Assembly (NCBI GenBank): GCA_011634665.1
Contig: WAEK01000014.1
Span: forward strand, 1 to 64,000
Length of the DNA stretch: 64,000 nucleotides
Source: Mortierella sp. BCC40632
Lineage: Eukaryota > Mortierellomycota > Mortierellomycetes > Mortierellales > Mortierellaceae
Reading direction: 5' to 3'
The notes under the pieces were generated by a model that ran no database searches, had not been told where the DNA came from, and worked only from the letters and a program-made list of their open reading frames with translations. Shown one piece after another: positions 41,608 to 52,873 of this stretch. Made by a program: the position numbers and the translations under genes. Position 1 is the stretch's first letter; each line of letters opens with the position of its first letter.

Positions 41608-44303
41608 TTGCCCAGTCTCACATAATCATGTTCTGGCATTCGCGCAAGAACCTATAATTGAATACCAATGCAGGAGGTATTCTAAGGGAGAGCGAAAGAA
41701 AAAAAGCATTTTAGAGAAAAGAAGTAGTGAGAGAATGAGGGGTGCTAGAAGAAAGGACAAGGCAGTAGTCAGATGATCAAACATTCAAGCGACATTTCAG
41801 CAGTAAAAGATGAGAGGAGTTGGTAGCAAGGTAGAATCGGGACACGGAGTAAAAAAAAAAAAAAAAAAAAAGAAAGAAAGAAAGAGCGAATGCCGAAGTG
41901 CAGGTTCAATGGAAGTGAGCTCCCCGATCTTGGGCTGAGAAGAGAGAGCGACGACATTTGTAGCCACCCCCAGGTAAGGAAGTTTCTGTCGCATCTGAGC
42001 AGATGCGGCCTAGAATAAGGTAACGCAGGGAGCCAACGGAAACAAAGACAACCGCTGTCGCGAAGAACTCTGCCAATTAAACGCCGATCTGTGGAGGAGC
42101 CCGTACCCTTGTCTCCATGGAGCTGTGCCCTGTCGATGTGTAACAGCTGAGTTCTTTGGTTTCGTTTCATTTTTTTTTTTAGGAAAAGCCCGCTCTCAAC
42201 ATACAAAGCTCGGCAGGCGAAGTCTCTCGCTGCAGGTATTCCCCGTTTACAAAGTAACCCTCACTCCGCTCCTGTCGTTCATTCTCTCCGACTTGTCGCA
42301 ATTCTGCCTCTGTGCGACCACAGGAATTTCACGGGGCATGCATCACTGACCACACGGAAGGCGGCGTGAGAACAAAGCTTTTTGGGAGCAAAGCCTTTGG
42401 GCCTGTGCCGCTATTTGGGAACAAATGGACTCAGAATGTTTGCGATCATTACCACCACATCGCGTTGTCAACCCGTGAAGCTTGTGCTGACAAAGTCACT
42501 ATACCTTACAGGACTTTGGTGACTACCTGCAACGACCAAGTCTTTAGAGCCTCGAGCAATGCTTTGAGAAATACCTGATGTGACTAGATGAACAACCCAG
42601 AATGCCCCCTTTGAATGCTCATCTAATGTTTCCTGTGGCGTGGCCTCGGGTTCCCGGTTATTCCGATCTAATTCTTCTATGCCTTGCATGTTCACATCTT
42701 ACAGCTTTACATCCAGCCAGCCTTGTGCTACCTTACCTCCCGAACTGTACTCCGAACAGCGCGCCTTTTCTTGAACCAAGCCCACTCCTAAGAGATACTC
42801 CTTGAAACTACCGATTCAACTGGAAACTTCGCCTTTGGTATTGATGTGAGGCTTGGGAGGCAAAGAATATATTGCGGATCACTTGCGTATGCTGGTTCTT
42901 GACCAAGTTCTCTGGACAAGACTGTTTCAAACCCTGATCATGGCACAGGTCTGCAATCCTACACTAGCGTGTTCAAGGTAAGTTAAGCAATGTTAATCTA
43001 GATAGTAATCACGACCTCAAAAGAATTAGAGTCGTCTGCCGTGTCAAAGCCCCCTCCCGGCGGACTAAGATACACAGTGGCGGAGTATGCTTTGAATGTC
43101 AATAGATCTGCGATGTCATCCTTCCCTTGCTCAAGATGGCATCTAAGAAAGAATAGGAGTAGGTCTACCTAGATGATTGAGTTGCCCGGCAGGCCTCGGC
43201 ACTCAAATCCCAGCAGAAGGGTAGGGTATTTTTCAGGATGTACTAGGATTTTCTGACAATAGCTCTCGGAATCTACTATTGATTGCGCCATATTCAATCT
43301 ACCAAGGCGTAAACGAGTTGACATTTAGTCTTCAACAAAAGTAGTAGAGTCATACTCTTCAGATCTCAAAACATAACTGCCTGTGAACAGAAGCACCTTT
43401 ATGTTATTTATGAAGGTAGGATAGTCACCAGGAAGGATCCTGGAGGCATCTTCGCTTGCTCATATTTCAATTCTACGTATTGTTCATTTCTCCATAGGAA
43501 AATCTATGTCATGGAGAACAGCCATTACGGAATCTTTTGGTCAATGTCATAGATACAAACAGGGATATGGATGTTATTCAACACGACACCTTCTCCAATG
43601 CCGTCTCATCAGGCTATGAAAAAAGCATTCGTGGCAATGCGTGTTCAGACCGAGGAGGACGCAGAATCACTTTATGAAAAGGCGTTCTAAAGTCTAGATT
43701 GCCAATATGGTCTCTTAAAAAGCACGTTCTGGGAACCCTCGACCGAAATGTGCGTCTCGGATTCAAAGTTCTATCAAACCATTCATTCTCAGTAGGCCAT
43801 GACCCGCCGGGTTGACATAGGATACGTTGTGGTTGCTCACTCGAAGCAGGGCCGCAATGCAAGATTTGCGAGCATGTATCTTTGAATACCGTGACCACTT
43901 GCCGCAGATCTGGGGAAGTTATCAGTCACCACTGTACACCAGGCTGTCACCGGTTCTCTCGGCTTAGCTGTGTAGGTTATCGCACCACATGGATCACAAC
44001 TTGATGGGATTGGATCCGGCAACGAGATTGAAATGTGTTCGTGTGCTGGCGAGCTTGGTCTGGATTTTTGGCATGACCTAATAGAGGTCGACGGCCACAC
44101 AGGGCGAAGGGGCATCTCTGTAACATGGCATTGGCGAGGAGATATCCACAATCAATGCTACAAGCGAATGACCGACTAGCATCTTTGTATGGACTAGCAA
44201 GGCATCAACCAGAAACAAATCAAAATTCATTTTGTGTACCTCGGCGACATCCGTACGGCTCTTGCTCTTACCCTTGGTTCGTCAACCTTTTTAAGGATTG
44301 TCA
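40799..44303. other. Gene-poor region
   Basis: No supportable gene. It contains an interrupted poly(T) at 41572-41609 and an A21 run at 41851-41871 followed by (GAAA)n. Short ORFs (e.g. 41769-42206 minus, 42312-42578 plus) have no recognisable domains and overlap homopolymers. Confidence 0.55.
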
Positions 44304-44320
44304 GGCTCATGTCCTATCAT
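44304..44320. repeat. Target-site duplication, left copy (17 bp)
   Basis: GGCTCATGTCCTATCAT, identical to 44781-44797, flanking the putative SINE. Confidence 0.88.
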
Positions 44321-44780
44321 TTTTTTATGGGTCTTCTTTCGAGGGTTCTGTCCGCCAGCACGAGTTTATTTCAAATAACTACTATCCGAGACAAGCTGCC
44401 TAGAAACGGTACAAGTAGGGGTGGGCACGATTAGAATGAGGCCGTTAGGACTTGGTATGGAAAGTTCTGATTCTGAGTTTGGTCTTGAATTCTGTTTTTT
44501 GCCGGCCCTCAAACGGCAAAGTTACTGAAGCTGAAGCTGAAGTTGAGTATTGGTATTGGGATACTGAGTGTTGGACCACCAGACGACACGGGGAGATTTC
44601 GAAAGACAGGGGACAGGGGACAGAGAGCTCTTTGTAGAATCCTGCGGGCTGTCAAACTTTTCGGACCCGTTTTTTTCCTCTTAGCAATCATAGTTAAATG
44701 TCTGCTTTCGCAGGACTCGAACCTGGACCCCGAAGGAGCGGGGTGGGTGCCTGACCGCTATACTAAGCCAGCCATGGGCG
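44321..44780 (-). mobile_element. tRNA-derived SINE (460 bp) with intact Pol III boxes
   Basis: A perfect 17-bp duplication (44304-44320, 44781-44797) flanks the segment. On the minus strand the element starts at 44780. An A-box-like TGGCTTAGTATAGCGG (44770-44755) lies at about +11 and a B box GGTTCGAGTCC (44723-44713) at about +58, the spacing of tRNA-type internal promoters. The body is unrelated to tRNA, and the 3' end is a short A6 tail (T6 on the plus strand at 44321-44326) directly against the duplication. These are the hallmarks of a SINE copied by a LINE-type machinery. The head no longer folds as a proper tRNA (poor acceptor and anticodon stems), as expected for a SINE head. Only one copy is in the window. 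Confidence 0.8.
44713..44770 (-). promoter_or_regulatory. Internal RNA polymerase III promoter (A and B boxes) of the SINE
   Basis: A box at 44770-44755 and a perfect B box consensus GGTTCGAGTCC at 44723-44713 on the minus strand, about 31 bp apart. Confidence 0.75.
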
Positions 44781-44797
44781 GGCTCATGTCCTATCAT
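44781..44797. repeat. Target-site duplication, right copy (17 bp)
   Basis: Identical to 44304-44320. Confidence 0.88.
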
Positions 44798-47394
44798 GAG
44801 GTAAGACCTCTACAGTAGTCAAGCATTTGCAATGTCTTGTACGACGACTTTCAATTACTAACGACCCTGGTCTGTCCACCAATAGAGTCTCATACCAATA
44901 GAGATCGATATCAGAATGCCGGGTCAGTGCACAAGGTCACGCACGGGACGTTCCCTACGATAATCGTTCCGAATCCTCGTTTTTGTTTCCAGCAGAAGGA
45001 ATGATCTGTCATGTAAGGGTTACAGGGGGCAATACCACCAAAGCCATCCTCTTAAAAGGTGTTATTCGCCATTACTACTCTCCTGCGAGTTATGTCACAG
45101 CAATTGACTGAGAGGTCTATGATGGCTATTAGGACAGCAGCGACAATGAAGTTTAAAACAACTGTGAGGCGAATGTTGTCAGTCTTCGATAGGTGGAGAA
45201 GCAAGTTGAAGAAGATTCTGGAGAGATAGCAGTGGATGTACAAAGTTCGTAGGCGGGCATAAGAGATGCTTCGGGCGGGCTTCCACAGGAGACTCCTAAA
45301 ATGAGACTAGTGCTACCATGCCATGTACAAGAGTGAACCCTCTTCCAACGTCGATTGAAGTCTATCTCAAAGCGTTATGAGTAACATCAGCTCTTACTCC
45401 CTCGCGTATCACGCTCACAAGAGCCTTTCAGTTGGATCTTGCTGGACATGGTGAGCTTTTATGCTGGACATGGTGAGCTTTTATGCTGGTTCACTGGAAG
45501 GATTGTGCATCGAGATTGTCATCTAGATTCGATCGAGAAACAGAAGAGTAAACTGCCACCACACCACCAGTGGCAGCATCAGCAACAACAAAGCTAGCCT
45601 GAAAGCAACCTCCTCCAGAGCCAGATTCAGTACAGAGCCGATAATAATGGTCGTGGCAATATGCAAGGTTGGCGTCTAGGACGATCTGGCAGAAGGGCTA
45701 GAACAATCAGCAGCTTTTTCATTGCTTGCAATGGAATGACTTTTGAAGTGGATGCAGTGACAAGACGACAGCCTCTGGCTCAGGAGTTGGCACTGAGACA
45801 GAGACTGGCTCCTTGTCGCCCCTATAAACATAGGACACCCAAGAAATCTCATGAAGTGTCGTCTTATGTCGAGCTATGCTTGATGTGTCAAAATATTTGC
45901 TCACGGAGGTGACCTCTGCAGCAATCGATCGACTGCTGTCTATTCGTATAGTTCTTGTTTACCCCCTGCCCAGAGCTGTGCACCATGTGTCGCACTTAGA
46001 CAGAGAATCCCCCCCTCAAAAAAAAAAGAGGCTAGGAGACGCGTCTGTGCTCAAAGGCGGTAACGAGGCTCGTTGGACCATAGGATCTCATCGGTGATCC
46101 TATAAAATAGACTGATGTTTCTTGGTATGCGTCTGTCTACCAGGGCGTGGCAAGACTCTTCAGTCTACTGAGGTCGTCAACGGCAATTACCATGAATGGG
46201 AGTAGGGTGAGGAGAAGGAATGTTCTGTTCCTCTCTTCGTAAAAATGGATCGTGTTCTAGTCCACGCCGAGTAAAATTACCAAAAACTATTATCATTCGA
46301 CAGCAAAGAACATCTTCTTACTTTCTTAGCGATAGGCGAATCCTCTAATACTTCAAGCCAGCTTCAAACATCTGTCATTCGGGCTTTCTTCTTTTCTTAC
46401 GCGGCAGGCTTGCACTCTACTCTTCTTCCAATACAAAAGATGAAAGCTAGACCATATGGACCACGCAGCACTGGAAAGCATTGCCTTTTCCCCCTCCTTT
46501 CTTTTGGTTGCGCCAACTCGTATCCCCTCACTTTTTTTTTTTTTTTTTTTTTTTTTTATTGTAAGATAGCAAAATCACTAGCGCGCGAATGGCATATTCA
46601 TAGCGGGATGGGGCGAGATTCATAACTGTTGTGAGCAATCTAGGATGTGCAAGGAAAAGATGACAGGCAGGAGTAGGATCTGGATGTAAGCGATAAGTGG
46701 CATAGAGAATAGAGAAAACAGGTTTGAAAGATAGGGAAGGATGGGTCCGTACCTCGCTGAAGATCGGCTCAAGATGGCTAGTCAAAAGACATGAGTGTAG
46801 ATCCTTCGAGCAAAGCCTTGGCCAGTTGTTTTTTAATTTGAGCGAAGGCTGAGTTTGCAGGGGCCTTTCTTCAAACAAGGGTCTAGCACTCGATCGACTC
46901 TCTTTTTTCTGACTATGAAAGCGTGGCGGCTCTGTCAAGGATAATCATGTATGGACAAAAGAAAAATGTATTAGTCAGAGTGATTGCGATCACTCTTTCT
47001 CTTGGTGCTCACGGTGGACTGGAAGTCCCTTGTTGTTTACAAAGACGATTAAACACAGCTGACAAGCCAAAGATCTTGTCAGTCATGTTTTCCTCCTTTG
47101 TTACCACTTTTGCCTTTTTCTTTGGCCACCTCACTTCTCACACCTTTCCCGCTTCTTCATTTCCTCTCTTCTACCAACACTTAGCAACGCAATTCGCATT
47201 TACTCCTACACTTTTTTTCCGCCTCATGTGGATCTGAAAAGAAACCGTGAGGAGGACGCAGACGAGAAATGTCTTCAATCTGGATTGCGCATATTCAAAA
47301 GATTTGGACATGATAGAAGTTTGCTTATATTCTTGACTTTTTTTCTTGATCTTCTCTTGTACTAAGGTCCATAAGGAAGCGTAACCGACCACAC
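44798..47394. other. Gene-poor region
   Basis: No gene supported. There is a tandem duplication of a 25-bp unit containing CTGGACATGGTGAGCTTTTA at about 45441-45489, and a T26 run at 46532-46557. Upstream of 47395 I looked for the missing N-terminal CRN domain of the next gene and did not find it. Confidence 0.55.
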
Positions 47395-48723
47395 ATGCTG
47401 TTTGATGCGATCGAAGAGGCTGGTCTCACAGAGTTGGCTGTGGTGGATGGCGAATCTGACCTCTCTCTCCTAAACAGCAATCAGAGAGTTGCGCTGGCAG
47501 ATGCCATCGGCCAGAAGATTGACAAGACGGACACTTTCACTTCACTGTCTCGTACTGCCATCGAATTACAGGACTCCAACATCAAAGACATGGATAAGTT
47601 GTCGGCTCCTGACGGCACTCTATTTCCTATTGTCCGCACAAACGAACTCTTTATCAGAAGGGCCTACAAGGATCTCTTCGAAAAAATCTTCAGGCCGCTC
47701 GAGAACCCAAACACTGGGGAAGAGGCTCAGAAGCATATCGTTGTTACAGGTAAAAGAAGTTTGTCTCTCATTATTCCCTTCTTTTCTCATCTATTTCCTT
47801 GCTAGGGATTAGCACTCCATCCCACTGACCTTGGCAGTGCCAAGGCTGCGGCTTGCGAGCGTGTGGAAGAAGCTCTCAAGTCTATCGAAGATCCTATGGC
47901 GTTGATGTAGTACTTTTCCCAAACTAAAAAATCTCTTGCATACAGCGACCGTCTGACTCACCGTTGGCCGTGGAATACTCATCGCACCTTCCAGCTGGAG
48001 AGGGCTTCAACATACGTTGCTGAGAGGGTTGCCGCTTTAAGTCATGATGCCTGCTATCGAATGCCACAGAGGCTTGTTGCGAATCTAAACAACAGCGCTA
48101 GAGGCATCATGTTCGAAGCATATGTCCTCCGTATTTTTCGAGAAGGTGGCCATACCTTTGAAATAAGGGATCTCTCGAATAGGACCATTGCCTCTTTGGC
48201 TCTTCCGCTAAATCCTAAAGCCAAACATTTCGACACGACCCCTTCGGTTCGAGAAGTTACGCTCTGTACACCGAAGATTAGCAATTTCGCTTGTGTTGGT
48301 ATGTTACTCGCACACAACAATCTCTTCCAGACCACAGTATCCAAGGACTACCCTATCCAGGACCCTCCGCTCTCAAAGCTTCTCGACAGCCTTGCTGAAG
48401 CACATTGGATCTCGACCTCTGACGAACCTTGGCTTATTTTTGTCATCCCAAGCGAAGTCTACGCTGATTTTGAGACGCAGAACTACCGGTCTTCAGAGAG
48501 GAAAGCTTATCAAAGTCTTCCTGTAGCTCTACGATGTGTGAAGCACATGCCACTTGTGTCGGTCCCCGGAATCTGGGCTGGCGTCAGCTTAGGGGAACAT
48601 ATGGCATACGGATGTTGTGTTCTTGCCGCGAGCTTCATTGGGACAGAAGCTCGATCACAGCACGACTATAGCTGTCTGATACAAGGCATCCTATTGTCGC
48701 ATCCGTGTGTTCATGTGAGATAG
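47395..48723 (+). pseudogene. CRN/RHS-type effector-like remnant lacking its NTPase core
   Basis: The first part (47395-47758) reads the segment that follows the N-terminal domain in fungal Crinkler proteins: SNQRVALADAIGQKIDKTDT, then ELFIRRAYKDLFEKIF and HIVVTG, the lead-in to a P-loop. A GT-AG intron-like segment (about 47751-47804) sits exactly there. Beyond it, no Walker A or B motif is found and in-frame stops appear (about 47828 and 47908). From 47934 the C-terminal domain of this family continues (YVAERVAAL, ARGIMFEAYVLRIFREGG, WLIFVIPSEVYADFETQNY) to a stop at 48723. The N-terminal ubiquitin-like domain and the NTPase are both missing, so this is a decayed gene. Family assignment is from recognition of these blocks, not from a search. 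Confidence 0.75.
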
Positions 48724-48772
48724 AGCGGCTAGTGTTACAAAAGAGCTTGCAAAAATCGTTTATTCGCTTTCG

Positions 48773-51772
48773 CTACTGCTTCTCCAACATGGGTTTCTTT
48801 TCCGCCCTTTCAGACGAGCCAGCTTGGTCACCGACTCGCTTGGTTCCCTTCACGCTGTCAAGCAAATCGACCACTCCTTCAGGCACAAAATCCCGCATAT
48901 TGCCCCCGTCAATGATCATGAGAAGCTGCATCAATGGTTCGTCAACATCTGTAGAAGCACGACTACGATCAGTTCCAGTCTCAGGCTCCATGTCCCAAAG
49001 TTTATCCCCATCCCAGCCTTCTCGTAGAGTCTTGTTGATTGTGGGATGAACGTAGATTAAGCTCAAATACTTTCCACCTGGGCAGTACTCGTCCAGGTTC
49101 GACAGATGGTCCTTGATCCTACCGTGATGGACAGTCAGTCGAGCCTCCTCCACATCTCCTGGATAAATGTCCTTGAAAAGTTTCGTCTGCACAAACACGG
49201 GGTAGAGCTCATTGTTGATTCGCAAAATAAAAATGATCTCGGGTCCTGAAGGAGACAGCTCAGGGTAGTAAAATGGTGGCACCACGCAACCACCTTTTCT
49301 CGAGTCATGATTGTAGTGCGCCTCTAAAAAATCTCGCATTGTCAGTGCTTTCTTGTACCGAGCTCTCCACTCATAGCCTTCCCATCCGACGATCGCTGCT
49401 GGATAGTCAAACAAATGCCGAGGGAAGGTGACGGGTTCAAAAGAAGGTATGGGTATCTTGGGTGGCTTCAGGTGTACGGCGGATTTGGGGATCGAGAACA
49501 ACTCCTGCTTGAGCTGTTTCTGATGGAAAGTGTAGATCAAATCTAAGGGTGCATGGCGCTCAATGATCTTCCCTTCTGAAGGAGGATCCTGCAAGTCTCG
49601 GTACTGTTCTCTGAAGTAATTGTAGAATCCCTTGTCGTCATTCCGGACAAAGTTGTAGGCAGCCTGGAGCACGAATGGCTCGTCGATGGTCGTGCTGATC
49701 GTCTTCCCTGCTGCGGCCTGGTCGGCAGTAACGCGGAGACGGGCGAAAGCACTCTCGACCAAGATTGGCTCCTCTCCTTGCAGGCTCCAGGGGAGTCCCA
49801 GCGAGGCTCGAGAGACAACAGTCTGTCTGAGAACATGCATTATGTCGACGGCATCCTTGAACTTGGATGGATCCTTGGCGACCTTTTCAAGCATCCTCTT
49901 GATATCAGAGCAAAGGTTCCCACGCACTGGGAAACGCTCAGGATAGCACACGAGTGAGTGGACTCTTTGTTCAATAGCCTCCTTCCAGTATGACGGGCAT
50001 CCTTTGGCGATAATCTCCTCGATTGTCGAGACGATTGGACGGAAACGACCTCGAAGCCAGAAAAACAGTTCTTGAATGGCTTCATCCGGTATCATACTGT
50101 GAAGCCTGGCTTTGTCGTCCGCGCACATGAGATCCCCAAGATTGTTGATGTACATTGCTACTTGGTCCACGGTTTCCCAGCCCGGAAAGTCGACAATGCG
50201 GCGGTTGACCTGCTCCCAGCTGCTTCCGATGCCGCCTGAGCTCAGCAGGTCTTCCAGTTCATCTGCGCCAATCCCAGTACCACATGTCACCATACAGTAG
50301 CTCTGAGTGTCGTTTGAAATATTCCTCAATCCGTGGATGATAGGTGATAGGATTGACCTCAAGTCGCTGGAATCCACGTGAGACACGAAGAAATCTTTCC
50401 CATGATTGCTTAGCGTCTGGGCTTCATCGAGAACAACGAGAAACTTGCTGATGGAGAGTCAGAGCTGTACGAAGATAGCAGGCCTTGAACCAGGTGGAAT
50501 TGAGCCTCCAGTAGGCACTTCAAGTTGGGAAGAGAAATCGCAGGCATCTGGTTGTGATAGCCACCAAGTAGGGCCCGGAAAACGCTGTCAATAACGTCCG
50601 GTACAGCGGGGTCAAACGCTCCTGGACACACTTGGAGTAGCATCCAGCGGCCACAAGAAAATTTGTCACGGTGGCCGAGACTCAGACAGTATTGTAGGAC
50701 GAGAAGGCGTGCAAAGAGGAGACAGCCCGTGATCGCCTGGACATTGAGCCCATTCTGTACTCTGTCCGACGACCAATATCGCTCCGGCATTTCCTTTGCT
50801 GTTCCGAACAAAGTGGCGACATCCTTTGAACCTCGGTCGGCTTGACTGCCGTTCAGATAGAACCTCCATGTCTGTGCAAGCATTTCGACGACAGCTCGAG
50901 TCTTCCCACAGCCGCTCACGCCGAAGAAAGTGATCAAGTCGTTGTTCTGAAAGTTTCTGATCGTTTCTAGGGCTGCTACTGATGGAGATGTCGTTGTTGA
51001 TGTCGTCTGATGTGGATGCGTTGGGTGCAGTAGGTACAGAGCAGGTCGAGCAGACTTTTGGGCAAAGGAGCTTGATCGTAACCATACCTTTGGCAAGCCT
51101 TTGACACAGCAGTCTGCCTCAGGAAGAGAGATCTCGCCTTCCACGAACATGCGAAGAAAGTCTGAATAGACAGTTCCTGGCTGGAAGAACTCCTTATTGA
51201 TCTTTTCTATGTGTATTTGGACTAGCAGGCAAGCAATATGTTAGCATTCCATCAAGAATGAGTAGACCAGAACTCGAATGATCATGCTCTTCTCTTACAT
51301 GCCTTGGTCTCTTGTTCTGCCGACGTCGGTGCTGGTGATCAAGCGGGGACGGGTGCATGCACTAGAAATGGGAAAGAAAAGGGTTAGTCTGTTGAAAAAG
51401 CTCATGCTGACAGGATCAATCAAAAGGACGCATCTCATTGCCTTGAGGAGGAGGGCGCTGGACAATGATATGAATTGTCTTCTTGGGAGGTGCCTCTGGA
51501 AAGACATCAGCAATGTCGTCTGTCTCATCGAGCTCCTCTTTAGACAGAACATCAGCAAGCCAGAGCTCTTTGCGGTCATTCTTTGGAAGAACAGGAATAG
51601 AGACACGCCAAAGAGAAAGCTTGTCAGCAGCGACATCGTCAAACTCGGGAGCCTTCTTAGCCTTGATGAGGTCTTTGAGTTCTCCTAATGTCGCTGCACT
51701 CGATGCCGAGACAGGGAACGCGGTACTCTCTCCATCAACAAGGCAGAACAAAGTCAAGTGTTTGTCGGTCAT
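48773..51772 (-). pseudogene. Crinkler (CRN) effector-like gene: CRN domain, P-loop NTPase, REase-like C-terminus
   Basis: Exon 1 (51772-51442) encodes an N-terminal CRN domain: LTLFCLVDGE, ADKLSLWRVSIP, HIIVQRPPP. An intron with an unusual GC donor is inferred, then a small exon 2 (51361-51299), a clear GTAAG...TAG intron (51298-51222) and a long exon 3. Exon 3 has Walker A GVSGCGKT (50922-50899) and, after a 1-nt frame break near 50447, Walker B VVLDEAQ (about 50441-50421). The last third has the restriction-endonuclease-like signature GPEIIFIL...VFVQTKL (about 49240-49180). This domain order matches CR (Crinkler-RHS) effectors thought to derive from transposon proteins and to act on nucleic acids in host or rival nuclei. 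An in-frame TGA in exon 2 and the frame break suggest loss of function. It is tail-to-tail with the preceding gene. Confidence 0.82.
51442..51772 (-). CDS. CRN N-terminal ubiquitin-like domain (exon 1)
   Basis: About 110 residues. The ATG at 51772 is chosen because it begins five residues before LTLFCLVDGE, as in other fungal CRNs; an upstream in-frame ATG at 51790 adds six residues. The domain ends at the conserved HIIVQRPPP, next to the first intron. There is no classical signal peptide, which is usual for fungal CRN proteins. In oomycetes the equivalent region carries the translocation motif LxLFLAK. Confidence 0.88.
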
Positions 51773-51790
51773 GGTGTTACGAAGCATCAA

Positions 51791-52135
51791 TCAAAAGATG
51801 GAGAAGGGAGACACGAAGAAGTGTTGGCTGCAGAGAAAGCGAGGATGAAGGAAAAGAGAAAAGGATGGGATTAAAAAGGAACAGGAAGAAGGGATGGAAA
51901 GGCGTGAGAACGGTGGCAAAGACGATGCAAAAGTGGAAATGGTGGTAAAAAGAAAGAATGCTAGATACAAACAAAAAAAACCAAAAGAGAGCGTGGGAGA
52001 GGCAATGGAGGAGAGAAGAGGATATGAATGAAGGTAGGAGATGCATGGGGGCGGCAACGTAATGTGTGACTTGCGACATGCAAGTCCCTCCATCACCTCA
52101 TCACCTTTGCTGTCCCTTCTCTTTGTCTCTAAATC
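51791..52135. other. 5' flank of the CRN gene
   Basis: Purine-rich on the plus strand (so pyrimidine-rich on the CRN sense strand), typical of a fungal leader. No clear TATA box seen. Confidence 0.4.
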
Positions 52136-52152
52136 GTGCCCCCCTCCTCCTC

Positions 52153-52362
<210 letters not shown>

Positions 52363-52770
52363 CCGGAACATGCAAAACGTCCTGTCAATGCGACCTGCTC
52401 CCTTGGACCTGGCGTGGGTTAAGGTCTGTCCCATCCATGCTGGCCAAGGAGTGGTTGTGATAGGGTTGGCTGACAATGGAGCCGCATGACAATTGCTCGC
52501 TAGGCCGTCATGACGTTCTGTTTGCCAGTTCATGTTCATCTGGGAACAAATTGCAATGTCACACTGCGGCTTGCCTCTCTCATATCTAGCTTGTGGCCAA
52601 GGCTATCCCGACCCACGCCGAATGAGGAGGTAGGCGCGACATTGTTGTTCAGCGTGGACGCCCGACAATCACTCGCGTCTAGTGGTCGGGACTCTGTTCT
52701 GGAATCCTTTGTTTTATTTCTCTTATCAACAGAAAACCATACGCTTTGCCGGCTTGTTATTAATGGGATC
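52363..52770. other. Unassigned sequence between CRN flank and PD-(D/E)XK-like gene
   Basis: No gene or repeat recognised. Confidence 0.5.
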
Positions 52771-52773
52771 CCT

Positions 52774-52854
<81 letters not shown>

Positions 52855-52864
52855 TTTCTTTCTT
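52771..52864. repeat. (TTTC)n microsatellite, about 22 units
   Basis: Ends about 10 bp before the ATG at 52874 of the next gene, placing it in the leader or proximal promoter. Confidence 0.97.
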
Positions 52865-52873
52865 TACTAGACA

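Noticed and set aside
41769..42206. 145-residue minus-strand ORF
   Set aside because: Crosses an A21/GAAA tract and has no domain or start context.
44703..44780. tRNA gene on the minus strand
   Set aside because: The B box and A box are good, but the acceptor, T-stem base and anticodon stems do not pair properly, and the segment is the 5' head of a 460-bp unit with a 17-bp duplication. Better explained as a SINE head.
46528..46938. 136-residue minus-strand ORF
   Set aside because: Starts ordinary but ends in poly-Lys from the T26 run; no recognisable domain or splice context.
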